64,000 bases of DNA, taken from contig NC_067282.1 in assembly GCF_020740795.1 (NCBI RefSeq), positions 42,933,290 to 42,997,289 of the forward strand. The letters are read 5' to 3'. The notes under the pieces are model-generated. The model had not been told where the DNA came from. It worked only from the letters and a program-made list of their open reading frames with translations, and searched no databases. The stretch is from Apus apus (taxonomy: Eukaryota; Chordata; Aves; Apodiformes; Apodidae). Below, piece by piece: positions 1-11,700 of this stretch; position 1 is the first letter of the stretch, and each line of letters opens with the position of its first letter. A program made the translations under genes and the position numbers.

Positions 1-1137
1 ATCCTATTGCTTTTCTAAGAATTCTGTTACTTAACACTCTGGGATTTCAAGGCCCACTACCATATTTGCTTTCTTTTGAACTAGTCAAATGTTATTTAAC
101 TCTCAGATCACCTTTTAATAAGATCTGAGATCTAGACATTTTTACTTTAGAAAACATTTTGATTTAAACTACCCAGTCTTATTTGAAGACTCTAATGAAT
201 TAACTTTTGGAAATATAAATGAAGCATTAACAAGTAAGTTTAGTAGACTGGGCATCTTACCAAGGCTTTAAACTTTAGCTGCTAGAGAAACTCTGGTGCC
301 TCCTAAGTGTGTAAAAACATCACTAGAAATAATGAAAAATGTCTAATTTGCAGCATGTATAGAGGTTACTATAGTTAAAAGTGTAATGTCTAAGGTTTGA
401 GTAAGACATTATCAGTCTTGTAGAGACATGTCAATAGCAGGAGACACTCACTGCAATTTTTACACAATAAAAATTATAAAAAATTAATATGATGGGTGGT
501 TGGGTGGTTTGGCATTGTAGCTTTTTCCTTCTCAAATGGCACTAATATTTTTTGATCGTAATGACAGATTAGAATTTGTTCTGCCAAGGAAAACCACTCC
601 AAAACAGTTTTAGGGGAACTGGAATGAGCAGAGATTCTAAGAGAATAATCCCTAGCTGGGCATTTCAGTAAACATCTATAGAACTTAACGTGACCCACCA
701 CATTTTTATGTCTGTGTTTAGTATATGATTAATCAATTTTAGGTAGAACAGATTAAGAGAGACAATGCACTGAATTATATTTCTCCTCAAAAAAGCTTTT
801 GATTTTGGAACCGATTCTTATTTTTGTCATTTTTTGCATCTAACAGTCATCCCATGAAACTTTCTGGCACAGCAGACTTTGAATCCAGTTAAGAACAACA
901 ATGCTTTGTTTAAAAAAAAAAAACAAAACAAACTATTTAAATCTTGAGTCCTGTGTGCTTACATATGATCATAGCATCTTTCCAGGTGAGAACATTTGCC
1001 ATTTTAAGAAACTTTTAAAGGCTGCTCGCTGAAAAAAAGGGTATGATGCAATTTACTCAAAATCCCTGTTGTTTCAACAATACAGAGTTTGGTGGCTGTT
1101 AGCAGTTCAGTACAGTTGCAAAGTAAGTTATTGCAGG
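1..1137. other. Intergenic, nothing recognised
   Basis: AT-rich unique sequence upstream of the first CR1. One minus-strand open frame of 75 codons (474-701) shows no family features. By human synteny TBC1D4 would lie further to the left, but no TBC1D4 exon was recognised. Confidence 0.6.
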
Positions 1138-1885
1138 ACCATCACAGAATCTAGGGCAGGTCACTCAAAAATGCATCCAGGCAGGTCTTGAAAGTCTCTA
1201 GAGGAGACTCCATGACCTCTCTGGGCAGCCTGTTCCAGTGCTCTGTAACCCCCACAGTAAAGAATTTCTTCCTCATGTTGAGGTGGAACTTCCTGTGCTC
1301 TAGCTTGTATCCATTGTTCCTCATCCTACCACAGGGCACGACTGAAAAGAGATTGGCCACTCCTTTTTGACACCCACCCTTCAGATATTTATATACATTA
1401 ATAAGATCCCCTCTCAGTCTTCTGTTCTCTAGACTAAACAGCCCCAGGTCTCTCAGCCTTTCCTCATAAGACAGATGTTCCAGTCCCTTAATCATCCTTG
1501 TAGCCCCGCATTGGACTCTCTGAAGTAAATCCCTGTCCCTCTTGAAATGGGGAGCCCAGGACTGGATGCAATACTCCAGGCAGGCTCTCACTAGGGCAGA
1601 GCAGAGGGGGAGGAGAACCTCCCTGGACCTGCTGGACACTCTTCTTAATGCAGCCCAGGATTCCATTTGCCTTCTGGGGCACACGGGCACATCGCTGTCC
1701 CATGGATAACTTGTCCAGCAGGATTCAAAGGTCCTTCTCCACAGAGCTGCTTTCTAGCAGGTCAGCTCCTACCCTGTATGGGTGCATGGTGTTGTTCCTT
1801 CCCAGGTGCAGGGCTCTGCACTTGTCCTTGTTGAAATTCATTAGGTTCCTCTTTGCCCAGCTCTACAGCATCCAGCACTTGCCAG
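1138..1885 (-). mobile_element. CR1 LINE fragment, 3' part of ORF2
   Basis: On the minus strand this reads as the C-terminal part of a CR1 ORF2 protein, with segments like [39 protein letters not shown] and [10 protein letters not shown], which are hallmarks of avian CR1 copies. The reading frame is broken upstream of about 1690 by a frameshift and a stop, so the copy is dead. The 5' end is truncated near 1885, and the 3' end lies near 1138 in sequence resembling the CR1 tail (tcacagaat on the plus strand). Confidence 0.9.
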
Positions 1886-2872
1886 TTCAGAAGAATAATT
1901 GGGAAGAAGCTTGTCTTGCTTGAATTTGGCCAAGCTCTCAAATGATTCTTTTTTTTTTTTTTTCATTTCAAAAACATCTGTAACCTGCCTAAGACAATAG
2001 TGATTAAATTCTGGACCCTTTAATGGGGAACAGAAAAATTCTTTGCAGCTTCAGTAGCACCAAGAACACTGGAACGTTGTTTTTCAGATTCAGAGGGAAT
2101 TCACAGAGGAATTAAGCAACACGGCCACTTTCGGTGGCAGGTAAGTGTATTCTTAAGTGTGGGATAAAGACACAAAACTAAGCTGCATAAAAAACTATAG
2201 AAAGAGGATTTTAGAGTGGTTAAACTGTATGAAAACCTTGGATCAAAAAATGCAAACACTTATTCTATGAGCAAGATATGGATCCAGAAAAATCTATTTG
2301 ATAGATGTGGAAAAAAATAGAAATGTAGTATGATACTATTTAAAGAACAAGTAATAAGCAGAAATGTTAATATAATTAAAATACCATTTTAAGCTATGTC
2401 AAAAATACCAAGTATGGTATATATTCTGTTATTAAAATGCTGAATGCTGTTTATGTCACTGGAAATCTTTATATTGTTATATTTTTAATTATTAACACAG
2501 AAGTTGGAGTATTTCCCTACAGTGTAAGAAGTAGGATTGAAGCTACAGTGACATGATGTGTACAGTTCCAGGTACAAACTACACAGGGAGAAAACTAGAA
2601 GTCCTCATGCCACCGTCAGAAGGGCTTTCAAAAAGATTACTGTGTATCAAGATGACACGAAGCAGTGCCACCTGGTGACCAAAGCCGTGGCAAATTTCTC
2701 TTAAGACACTATACGGCACAGAAATTTAGTGTAAGAATAGAATTTTCCTTCTTTTTCAATATACATATTAAAGCTTACTGTTCCAAAACTCAGTATATTA
2801 AGTATAAAACTGACATATTTCCAATTTATAACTATATCTTTACTGTAAACGCTAACAGAGTATTTGAAACAT
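1886..2872. other. Intergenic spacer between two CR1 copies
   Basis: AT-rich DNA with a T15 run at 1949-1963. No genes or repeats recognised. Confidence 0.6.
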
Positions 2873-4245
2873 AGCCCCTATTTTCAAAAAGGGAAAACAG
2901 GAAGACCTGGGTAAAATACAGGCCCATCAGTCTCACCTCTGTGCCCAGCAAGATTATGGAGCAGACCCTCCTGAAGGCTCTGCTAAGGTACCTGGAGAAT
3001 GTGGAGGTGGTTGGTGGCAACCAACACGGCTTCACCAAGGGCAAATTGAGCCCGACTAATTTGCTGGCCTTTTATGATGGGGTCACAGCATCGGTGGACA
3101 AGGGGAAAGCAACTAACATCACCTACCCGGATTTGTGCACAGTGCTTGACACCTTCCTGCACAACATCCTAGTATCTTAATTGGAAATGTATGGATTCAA
3201 TGGATTGATCACGTGGTGAATAAGGAATTGTCTGGATGGCTGCATGCAAAGAATTGTGGTCAACAGCTTGATGTCCAAATGGAGATCAGTGATGAGCGGA
3301 GTTCCTCAAGGGTTGATATTGGGTCCAGTGCTGTTTAACATCTTTATCAGTGACATGGACAGAAGCATTGAGTGCACCCTTGGCAAGTTTGCTGATGACA
3401 TCAAGCTGTGTGGTGTGGTTGACATGCTGGAGGGAAGAGATTCCATGCAGAGGGACACTGACAGGCTTGAGAGGTGGGCTTATGCAAACTGCATGAAGTT
3501 CAACAAGGCCAAGTACAAGGACCCACACCTGGGTCAGTATGATGCCAAGCACAAATACAGGGTGGGGGGAAAATGGATTGAGAACAGCCCTGAGGAGAAA
3601 ACCTTGCTAGTGTTGGTTAATAAGAAGGTCAATATGAGCCAGCAACGTGCACCTGCAACCTGGAAAGCCAGCCATGTCCTGGACTGAATCAAAAGTAGCA
3701 TGGCCAACAGGTCAAGGGAGGGGATTCTCCCTCTTCTCGTAAGACCCCACATGGAGTACTGTGTCCAGTTCTGGAGCCCTCAACAAAAGAAGGACAAAGA
3801 GCTGTTGGAGCAAGTTGAGGAGGGCCATGAAGACAATCATAAGGCTGGAGCACCGCTGCTATGACAGGCTGAGCTGCAGTTATTCAGCCTGGTGAAGAGA
3901 AGGCTCCAGGGAGACCTTATAGTGACCTTCCAGTACCTGAGGGGGCCTGCAGGAAAGCTGGGGAGGGACTTTTCACACACACTTGGAGTGACAGGATAAA
4001 GAGTAAAAGCTTTAAACTAGAAAAGAGTAGATTTGGGTTTGACATAAGGAAGCAGTTTTTCACTGTGAGGGTGGCAAGACACTGGAACAGGTAATTCAGG
4101 GAAGCTGTGGATGCCCCCTCCCTGGAAGCATTCAAGTCCAGGTTGGATGGGGCTTTGAGCAACCTGGTCTACTTGAAAGTCTCCCTGTCCATACAGGGGG
4201 GTTGGAACTAGACAATCCTTAAGGTCCCTTCCAACCCAAGCCATT
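2873..4245 (+). mobile_element. CR1 LINE fragment with reverse-transcriptase core
   Basis: The longest CR1 copy in the window. Plus-strand frames give [20 protein letters not shown] (2950 on), then GVPQGLILGPVLFNIFISD and the polymerase motif FADD (about 3390), then MKFNKAKYK and the C-terminal part near 3740-4160. Several frameshifts and stops interrupt it (for example at 3178 and 3685), so no active protein is made. The 3' end shows the CR1 signature ggtcccttccaacccaagcc followed by an ATTCTGAG tail. The 5' end is truncated inside ORF2. Confidence 0.93.
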
Positions 4246-7200
4246 CTGAGTTGGTAACTATAGCACCTACACATATTGACAGAAACAGTTTAAGTTAGAG
4301 TAGCTAGACCATAATCATAGAAGGAAAATGCAGCACAGGGAAGTGGAAACCCAGAAACACTAAAATTAGCCTTCACAGAAAAGATCAGCAATCTCAACTG
4401 CCCTACCTTCTTCATGACACAAAGTTATAGATAATTAATAGACATATCCCAGTAACTGAGTTCAAATAGCAGGTCATTTCTTCACCTTCCCTCAGAAAAG
4501 CCTCAGAAACAAGAGTCAGGAAGTCTTTAAAAGCATCCAGGACTGGGGGATGAGGAGTGCTGAGTAACATCCTTCTGATATGCATGCACTCAAGCACCCA
4601 GAGTATGGATGAGTATGTATGGACAGTGCTGTATAGGAGAAACAAAAGTAAAGGGAACATTTGGCCAAAAGTGCAGCATGACAAGCAAATCCAGTCATTT
4701 ATGAGATGACTGAGCCTCAAGAAGAGATGAGTGTAGCAGCATACCATGCACGCTCAACCCAGGTCAAGGCACTGGTTATATCATGTACTGACCTGCACAC
4801 ATCCAACTTCCTAACCAAATGAATGCCCTGTAAGCCAGCAGCCCAATCAACAGACATGTAACATTTTACTGAAAAATCTGTCTGGAAAATGGGCACTACC
4901 ATGATCAACCACAGGGTACTAGATAGGATAGAAGCTACTGAATTTTAAGTCCCTCCCCCAGTTTCAAAGGTTCTGCAGAGATAGAGCACATTTTGCTGCC
5001 AGAAGATGAAATGACTCTGGCACTTGTGTATTGACAGAGGAACCCTGCATGCCTCTACAAAGGAGTGGAAATTACCCTCATTATATGCACAGTTAAGAGG
5101 GTAATAAAATATTAAAACATGATAGGGAACAAGGCAAGCAAAAACACCTCCATTCTTCCTCTCTCCCAATTTATCATCTCTATACCTTTATTTTTAACTG
5201 TTCCAAACTAATGTACCTTTAGATGTTCAAGATGGGTGTAAAGGAAAAGCTTGAAAATAGAAAGGTAAAAAATAAAGGGCAATGGCTTTACAGTGAGCAA
5301 CAGGGTTACAGACCTTTAAAATATGGTTAAAGAAAGGCAGTACAATTTTGTGGGAGCAGGAACAAACATGCTTTTATATTGGCCATGACTAGACCCAAGT
5401 GTGCAGAAGTTAAATATATAAAGCACTAGCTCACAGACATGACTATAGCTACTTGTGCACTCTCTCTCTAGGCCCTCCTCAATTTTTTTGCAAAATAGCT
5501 TTTTGCAAGTGGGCTGGTGTGATCAAAACTAATTAAAAAATATCATGTGATGAAGACAGACATGGCAGGAGATTCCTTCATTATTCCCTCGCTTGGGTTT
5601 GTTTGCTGTGTAAGACCCTTTCCCCCCCACCCCCATTCCTTCCTCTTGCCCTGCTCCAGGCAAATGTTGAAAAGTGTAATTGTTTACTTGTCTCCTAAAC
5701 ACAGTTAAGGAAAGAAAACCACTTTAATTTAATTTCCTGCAAAATTTCATTAATCTCCTGTGTTCTGTCTTTTCCTGGTTCAATACAACATTTTGTCTAG
5801 TTTTAAGTAATTGATACTAATATTCCTTGTAGCCTGCAGTTATCCCTCTGCTTCTTGGTTCCCCATCACAGAGAACAACTGCCTATGTCTGAACTTCATC
5901 CTAATTTAATAAAGGAAGAAGTTTAGTCATAGCCTAGTCCTGAACTTTACCCATTATAGTGTTTATGAGACAGACATGCATGCATTAGGCTTAGAACAAA
6001 ATACAGACCATCTTTATCTTTGATACCTATGTGTTTAATGACTATTTGTGGACTTAGAAAAATACTCATGTTATACAATTTCAAATCAATCAAAAAGTAG
6101 AATTAGGAACACACAAGGATGCAAAGTCTGGTTTCTGCACATCTAGACAAACAATTCAACAGCTCATTTGAACATGTTAATATTGCTACCCTGCAAACTG
6201 TTAGGGTTTTAGTTTCATGGTTTTTTTAATAAAGTACTTAATTCTTCTATTACTCAGTACAGGAATTTCTACTGATAGCAATCAGGACAAATCTCAGAAG
6301 TTTCAGTACATAGCCAACTTTTAATCACATCTTCTAGATGTCCATAAATGCCTTTGAAAATTCTCAGACAGTAAAGTGGTATAGCACACATGTCCAGGCA
6401 TCTTCCAGCCAGAGTGACCACATGAGTTACAACATGCTGGAGTTCAGGGACATTTAAAAAATATTCATTAATATTTCTAGAATATTTGACTCGACAGAAT
6501 CTACATTAGACTTTTCAAAGGCTGCCAACTTTTTTCTTGGTGATGGAAAAAGCAAAAATGGTAACTGAAAGTTCTCATTACCTTCCACCATTTACTCAAT
6601 TCTTGCTTCTAAAAGTTAAGACTTAATTAAAACTTCTTTTCTATCCAGTTCCAATGAAGGCACAAATATTTCCAGCTATACGAAGAATTTAAGTGCATTA
6701 GAAAAAGAGTACTTGTAAGGCTCCAGCTTTATTGGAAAAACAAAAACAAAACAGACCACAAAACACTCTTTCTGGAACTCTTGCATTCATGTAAGCCAAT
6801 TAATTCACTAGGCCCAAGCATGACAATGTTTTACAGCTATAAGAGCCTTACACTCCAACTTCTGCAAATCAAAACAAAAACAAAAAAACAGCTGCTCATA
6901 TAACTTTTCCACACGCAGAATTTTTTGCACTATGCTCAGCTCCAAGCATTTGAAGATAGACAAGGAAAAAGGCAAATGGGAAGTCTGTTCCCAAGACCGT
7001 TTTGTGACATTCCATTGAGAGTCCCAGAAAAGAACAACCTGCTCTCCTCAGCCACAAAGCAAACACCTTGAACTTCAGCAGCACAAAGGAAATACTGTCC
7101 AACTCAATGGCCACAGCCCCAAACCTTCACTATCTTTTGCTAAAGCCAACATCATCACTTATTTGGACTTCTAAGCAACTCCAAGTACTGTTTTAATGGA

Positions 7201-8638
7201 CCACACATGATGCCCAAATACTGCGGGTGCAGCTCTTTACTGAAAGGATTGCAGCATGCAGACCACACATGGTGTGCTGCAATTTATTTTCATGACACAA
7301 AAGAGGCAGGCATAACCTCTTATCAATGGCCTTCAGCCAGCCTCTAAAAAAGTCACTGAAAATCGTAAAGCGGGCTAGAAAAGTGGATGTTTTCACTTTA
7401 GGGAACCTGAAATCACTTGAGGATCGATCCCAGCAAAACTGGTTCTTTGTCTCTAGCATTCTGGAGTTTCAGTATAAACTTCAGTCTGTTTATCAATATG
7501 AATTGTCTCTCTTTATACTTCCTTGCTCTACTACACCAGAAGCACATCTCAAAGTGCAACAGCATTAGGTTTTATGCCACTGTATTTGCAGTTCATCTTT
7601 TGCTTATTCAAAACTTAAGAACAAATGAAAAAAAAAAAGACCATGCAAGCATACTGGATTCATCACTCTCCCTTTGGAAATGGCCCCATTCTTCAGAATT
7701 GAAGTAAAAACTTTGCTGGTTAGGACACTGTCTGAGAGTGAGCACTTGCAACACAGTCCAGTGGACGCCTGCCACACATTACAACAAAGAAATCTTGCTG
7801 ACTTTTCGTGTGGTCCTTTCTCTGATGTGCTTGGCTAACACTCCAGACTGAATTTAAGTTTCCTCGTGACTATTCTAGCCCAGAGCTTGGAGTGAGGCAA
7901 CTACATCAATATTCTAATTTAGTTAGAAGGCAGACTGTTAATCAAAACATCAAGCAGAGTGCCACAGATTAGAGCTGGATTAAATGCAAAGGCAAAAATA
8001 TATTAAAATGCTTTTGAATTAAAATTCACCTTTCTACCTTTATTTAAAATTAGCCTCTGAGCTTCAATTCAGAGAATGAATTTTGGGTCTCCAGAAAAGC
8101 TTAATGCATTAATTGAGCTTTTGTAAGCCCAGGTAGTGGGAAAAAAACCAAATAAACAAATATATAAACAAGCTGTTAGGACAAGAACATTATCCAGTTA
8201 TTAAAAGACGACTGAAACCTATGTCTGAAAATACCTGGAACTAACTACTTGACACTGTTGTTCTTCAAGAATAACTGTATGCTTGTTACATGTAATTTCA
8301 TATGCTCCTTAATATTATTGTTCAATCCAAGTGCATCTCAATTTTACAGACAAAAAGTGTTAACATGGGATTTACACTTCTCTCAGCATCTTCCCAGTCA
8401 ACATTTTCAGGTCTCTTTCCACACTCCAGAGTTCAATGTGTAGTTTCTTACTCTTGGATATTAGAAAATCTACAGTGATGCTTCTCTGGATACATCCTGA
8501 TCTTTTGTCTACCAGGATGAACAAAGCTGAACACATTTTCACAAACACTGCAGAGTTTGCATCAAGTATTCAAAAGTGAAGAAATGTTCACAGCAGTGCA
8601 AGGATGATGCTGGCAAATACCTGTTGAGAAGACAAGGA
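4246..8638. other. Intergenic, downstream of COMMD6
   Basis: 4.4 kb of AT-rich unique sequence between the CR1 and the COMMD6 poly(A) site. Open frames of up to 111 codons (4412-4747 minus) show no recognised domain, codon pattern or splice structure. No RNA gene seen. Confidence 0.6.
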
Positions 8639-8663
8639 TACATACCTTGCTGAAGAATGGCAC

Positions 8664-8669
8664 TTTATT
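8664..8669 (-). terminator. COMMD6: COMMD6 poly(A) signal
   Basis: TTTATT on the plus strand is AATAAA on the minus strand. It sits about 70 nt downstream of the COMMD6 stop, implying a very short 3' UTR with cleavage near 8645. It is the first canonical hexamer after the stop; others further on could give longer ends. Confidence 0.75.
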
Positions 8670-8738
8670 CCCTGTGCAGAACAGAAAGCTTACTTGATCA
8701 AAGTCTGTCCAAAATTTCAGTATAAATAAGACTTGTCT

Positions 8739-8789
8739 TCAAACTGTTTCAAGAACAGCTGCCATTTCCTTGAACTGTCTGAAGAAGTT
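8739..8789 (-). CDS. COMMD6: COMMD6 last coding exon
   Basis: After acceptor ttttag the exon encodes NFFRQFKEMAAVLETV and TGA (complement of 8739-8741). Human COMMD6 ends in a closely similar 16-residue segment as I recall it. The phase 0 entry matches exon 6, and a poly(A) signal lies about 70 nt beyond the stop. Confidence 0.94.
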   Translation of the reverse strand, partial: NFFRQFKEMAAVLETV

Positions 8790-11700
8790 CTAAAATGCAA
8801 GAGTTAAGACCAATTTCAGTTGCTTAAAGAAAAGCTCAAACTGTAGTTCAAACTACCATGTCAGAAAAATCACAATCCACCTTTCTCACATTCCCTCTTT
8901 TCTCCAGTTTCTATTTGAAGCTTGAACTGAAAGTTTCTGCTTTTCATTTAGTGGGCTGGTTGGCATTTGGACATATTCACTATTAAATCTACACAGGTGA
9001 TGCCTTATTTGCATGGATTTGGCTATTAAAAGGAGAAGATGCCATAAAACAAAATAGTGCAGATCTCACAACAAAAAAAATACTCAAAACCTTCTCACAT
9101 GAAGGTTTTATTCCCCACTAAAATAATCCAGGCATCTCAAGTATAGCATCCATTTCTTATAGTAGTTGAACAGGAAGTTTAACATTAAATAGGTTTCAAC
9201 CAGAATACAACATTTCACAACATCTAAAGGATTCAGAATATCCTTCTCAAACTCCTGCCAGTCCAACTCCAAGGATTTGTAAGCTTGTGCAATATGTTAA
9301 GTGATGCATTTGCCCTTTAAACAGGAATGACAACAGAAGTTCATTATACAAAACTAAAGCTTCTGACATGAGTTCACAGAAAAAGGCATAGCAATTAAGA
9401 GCCAGTAGTGACAAAGCAGACTGACCTCCATTCCTAATTGTTAACAACTGTTAGGCTGAACCCAAGTTTTACATTTTGAGGCTGGGGAACAGTTCCTTAA
9501 ACTTAGAATATTCCCTCCATTGTTAATAAGGCAGAGTGACAGCTGCCAATGAAGATGCTAAAGTCTTCATGTCTTCAGTTGTTAGCTTGCTTGTAAGAAA
9601 ACAGATTTATTCCTGCTAAATTAACATTTTTGGATAAGTGATGTAGAACTAAATGCTATGAAATAAATAATCATTTCAGTTTAAGTAATAATTTAATGCT
9701 TCATCTTTGAATGACTGTATCAGTAAATAAGCAACACAAATCTATGCACCAAGGGATAGTGACTCCCTTCACAACAGTGTCACTATTGCTTTTAAGAGAC
9801 TGAATCAAGTAACAGTGATTACAGACCTTGAACTGTGGCACAGTCATCTCAAAAGTTTTGTCCCTTATTTGCCCTGAAGGGTCTGCCACTTTTAGTGTCA
9901 CTGTAACATAAGGATACTTCAAAGACCTGCAGGTGTCAGAGCTCATTGCAACTCCCAGTTTCCACTTCATATCTACAAACTGCAAAGAAAAACATTGGAA
10001 ACTGTTAGAAAGACCTACCATGGCTATTCTGTCATGTGAATGTTTTACAGACAGTAACAGGACATCCAGAGCTCATATCTAAATGGGAAACAAACATGCA
10101 CCTACAGATACTATTGTGAATACAAAATCATCTGCCCTTTTAAAAGTGAAAAAAATAAGCAGTTTAACAAGTTACTTCACTTAATCTGTTTTCAAGTACA
10201 GTCAATAGTCAAGCACAGACTTGACAGACTACAGACTACTATTAAAGTTCTAGAATGAGGAGCTTGAGCTACAGAGTTCACCTGGCTTGTTTATCATTCA
10301 TTCCTTCGTCATGTTTTTTTCAGAAGTTTCTAAAGCAAGTGGAAACATGAGAAAAACCTCTTGGCGCCCCAAAATTTTGCAACAGCAATAATGAAAAAAA
10401 ATAAAAATTATGGCATTGCGTAACAGTATTTTAGATAAATCAAAGTTCATCACAAAGAAACTTCAGACAGGTAAGTTATAACGTTTAGTCTTTTATGAAA
10501 GCTCAAAAGACTTTTATGAAGAACTTGAATAAAGAAGTAAATAGTCTTTAGAAGCTTCCCATCAATCCTCAGAGAATTTTTTTTCCTCTAAGTCCATACT
10601 CTTTTAAACTGTTGTTAGAAAAAAGATCTTAAAATGCAAATCCACTTTTTTTTTTTCAAAAAGGGAAAAAAAGGAATGCTGGAAATTGAAAGTATCTTGA
10701 AAAGAACTTTAAACCTACAAGAGACAGACTAAAATTTTCAAGTGCTGGTGTCATCAACAATTCAAATTACACTTAAAACAGATTTACATAAACAGCTAAT
10801 ACTATTGCCTGCCACACTGACTGCTACTCACCTTCCCTACTAGTACTATGAAGCACTAGTTTTAGAAAGACTATGAAATGTGACTCGATCATACAAACAG
10901 CAATATGAGAAAACTGTTCAGTATTTAGACAAACTTGACTGTATAAGCTTACTTATTTTGGTAGAGATTTGACAATGTATGTACATAGGAAAAACTTTGG
11001 CAGTCAAGATACCAACCACATGCTTGACAACACAACATGGACAATGAAGCACTGAGGTTTCTGAACTGTGCTTTCTGAACACCTAGCTCAACTGCACCTT
11101 GGTATTTAGTTACCTGCCCTGCTGCAGCCACATTTCTTGCATCTTCTGACACACTAATGGATTTGCCCTGCTCATTCCAGACATGGCGAATCACTTGGAG
11201 CACATGTTTTGGCAGTGTGCTGACTGCATTGCCCAAGGTGATCATCAGTTCTTCCGTAGAGAGATTGTTTCTGGCTGCTGTGCTACAGATACATCAAAAA
11301 AACACCACATCAGTTTAATTCTCCACAAATTGAACAACATTTCTTGCCACCCCAAATAGGCAATTTTTTATTTCTGCTTTATCTATCCATGCCCTTTACA
11401 ACAATTAGGCAGCCTGTGATATTATTTTTTCCCCTGAGTATTTTACTCATCTTTTGCACGTGGATGCAAATCCAACTTTTAATGTGTCTTAACAGGCAGA
11501 GATCAAGCTCTGTTGGAATTGCACAACACACAACATTAAAACAAAAATAATCACAGTCTCCGAGTGCTGTTGCAACTTAAAAAAAATGCATAATTCAGTG
11601 AAAGATGTGTATAAAGCAGATAAACATTATTCCTCTAGAAAGCATTTTAATTAAACTTTGAGAGGTAATTTAAGTATAACCAAAAGGCAAGTAAGGACCT

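Noticed and set aside
1151-1690. 179-codon minus-strand open frame as a host gene
   Set aside because: The residues are those of the CR1 ORF2 C terminus; it is a dead transposon fragment.
4412-4747. 111-codon minus-strand open frame
   Set aside because: No domain, repeats or splice support, and the length is within chance for 64 kb.
9533-9598. Minus-strand segment reading KLTTEDMKTLASSLAAVTL and a stop, first considered as the last COMMD6 exon
   Set aside because: The exon at 8739-8789 matches the COMMD6 C terminus far better and has the right phase and a nearby poly(A) signal.
10949-11245. 98-codon minus-strand open frame beginning at an internal ATG
   Set aside because: It is COMMD6 exon 5 read through its donor into the intron, not a separate gene.
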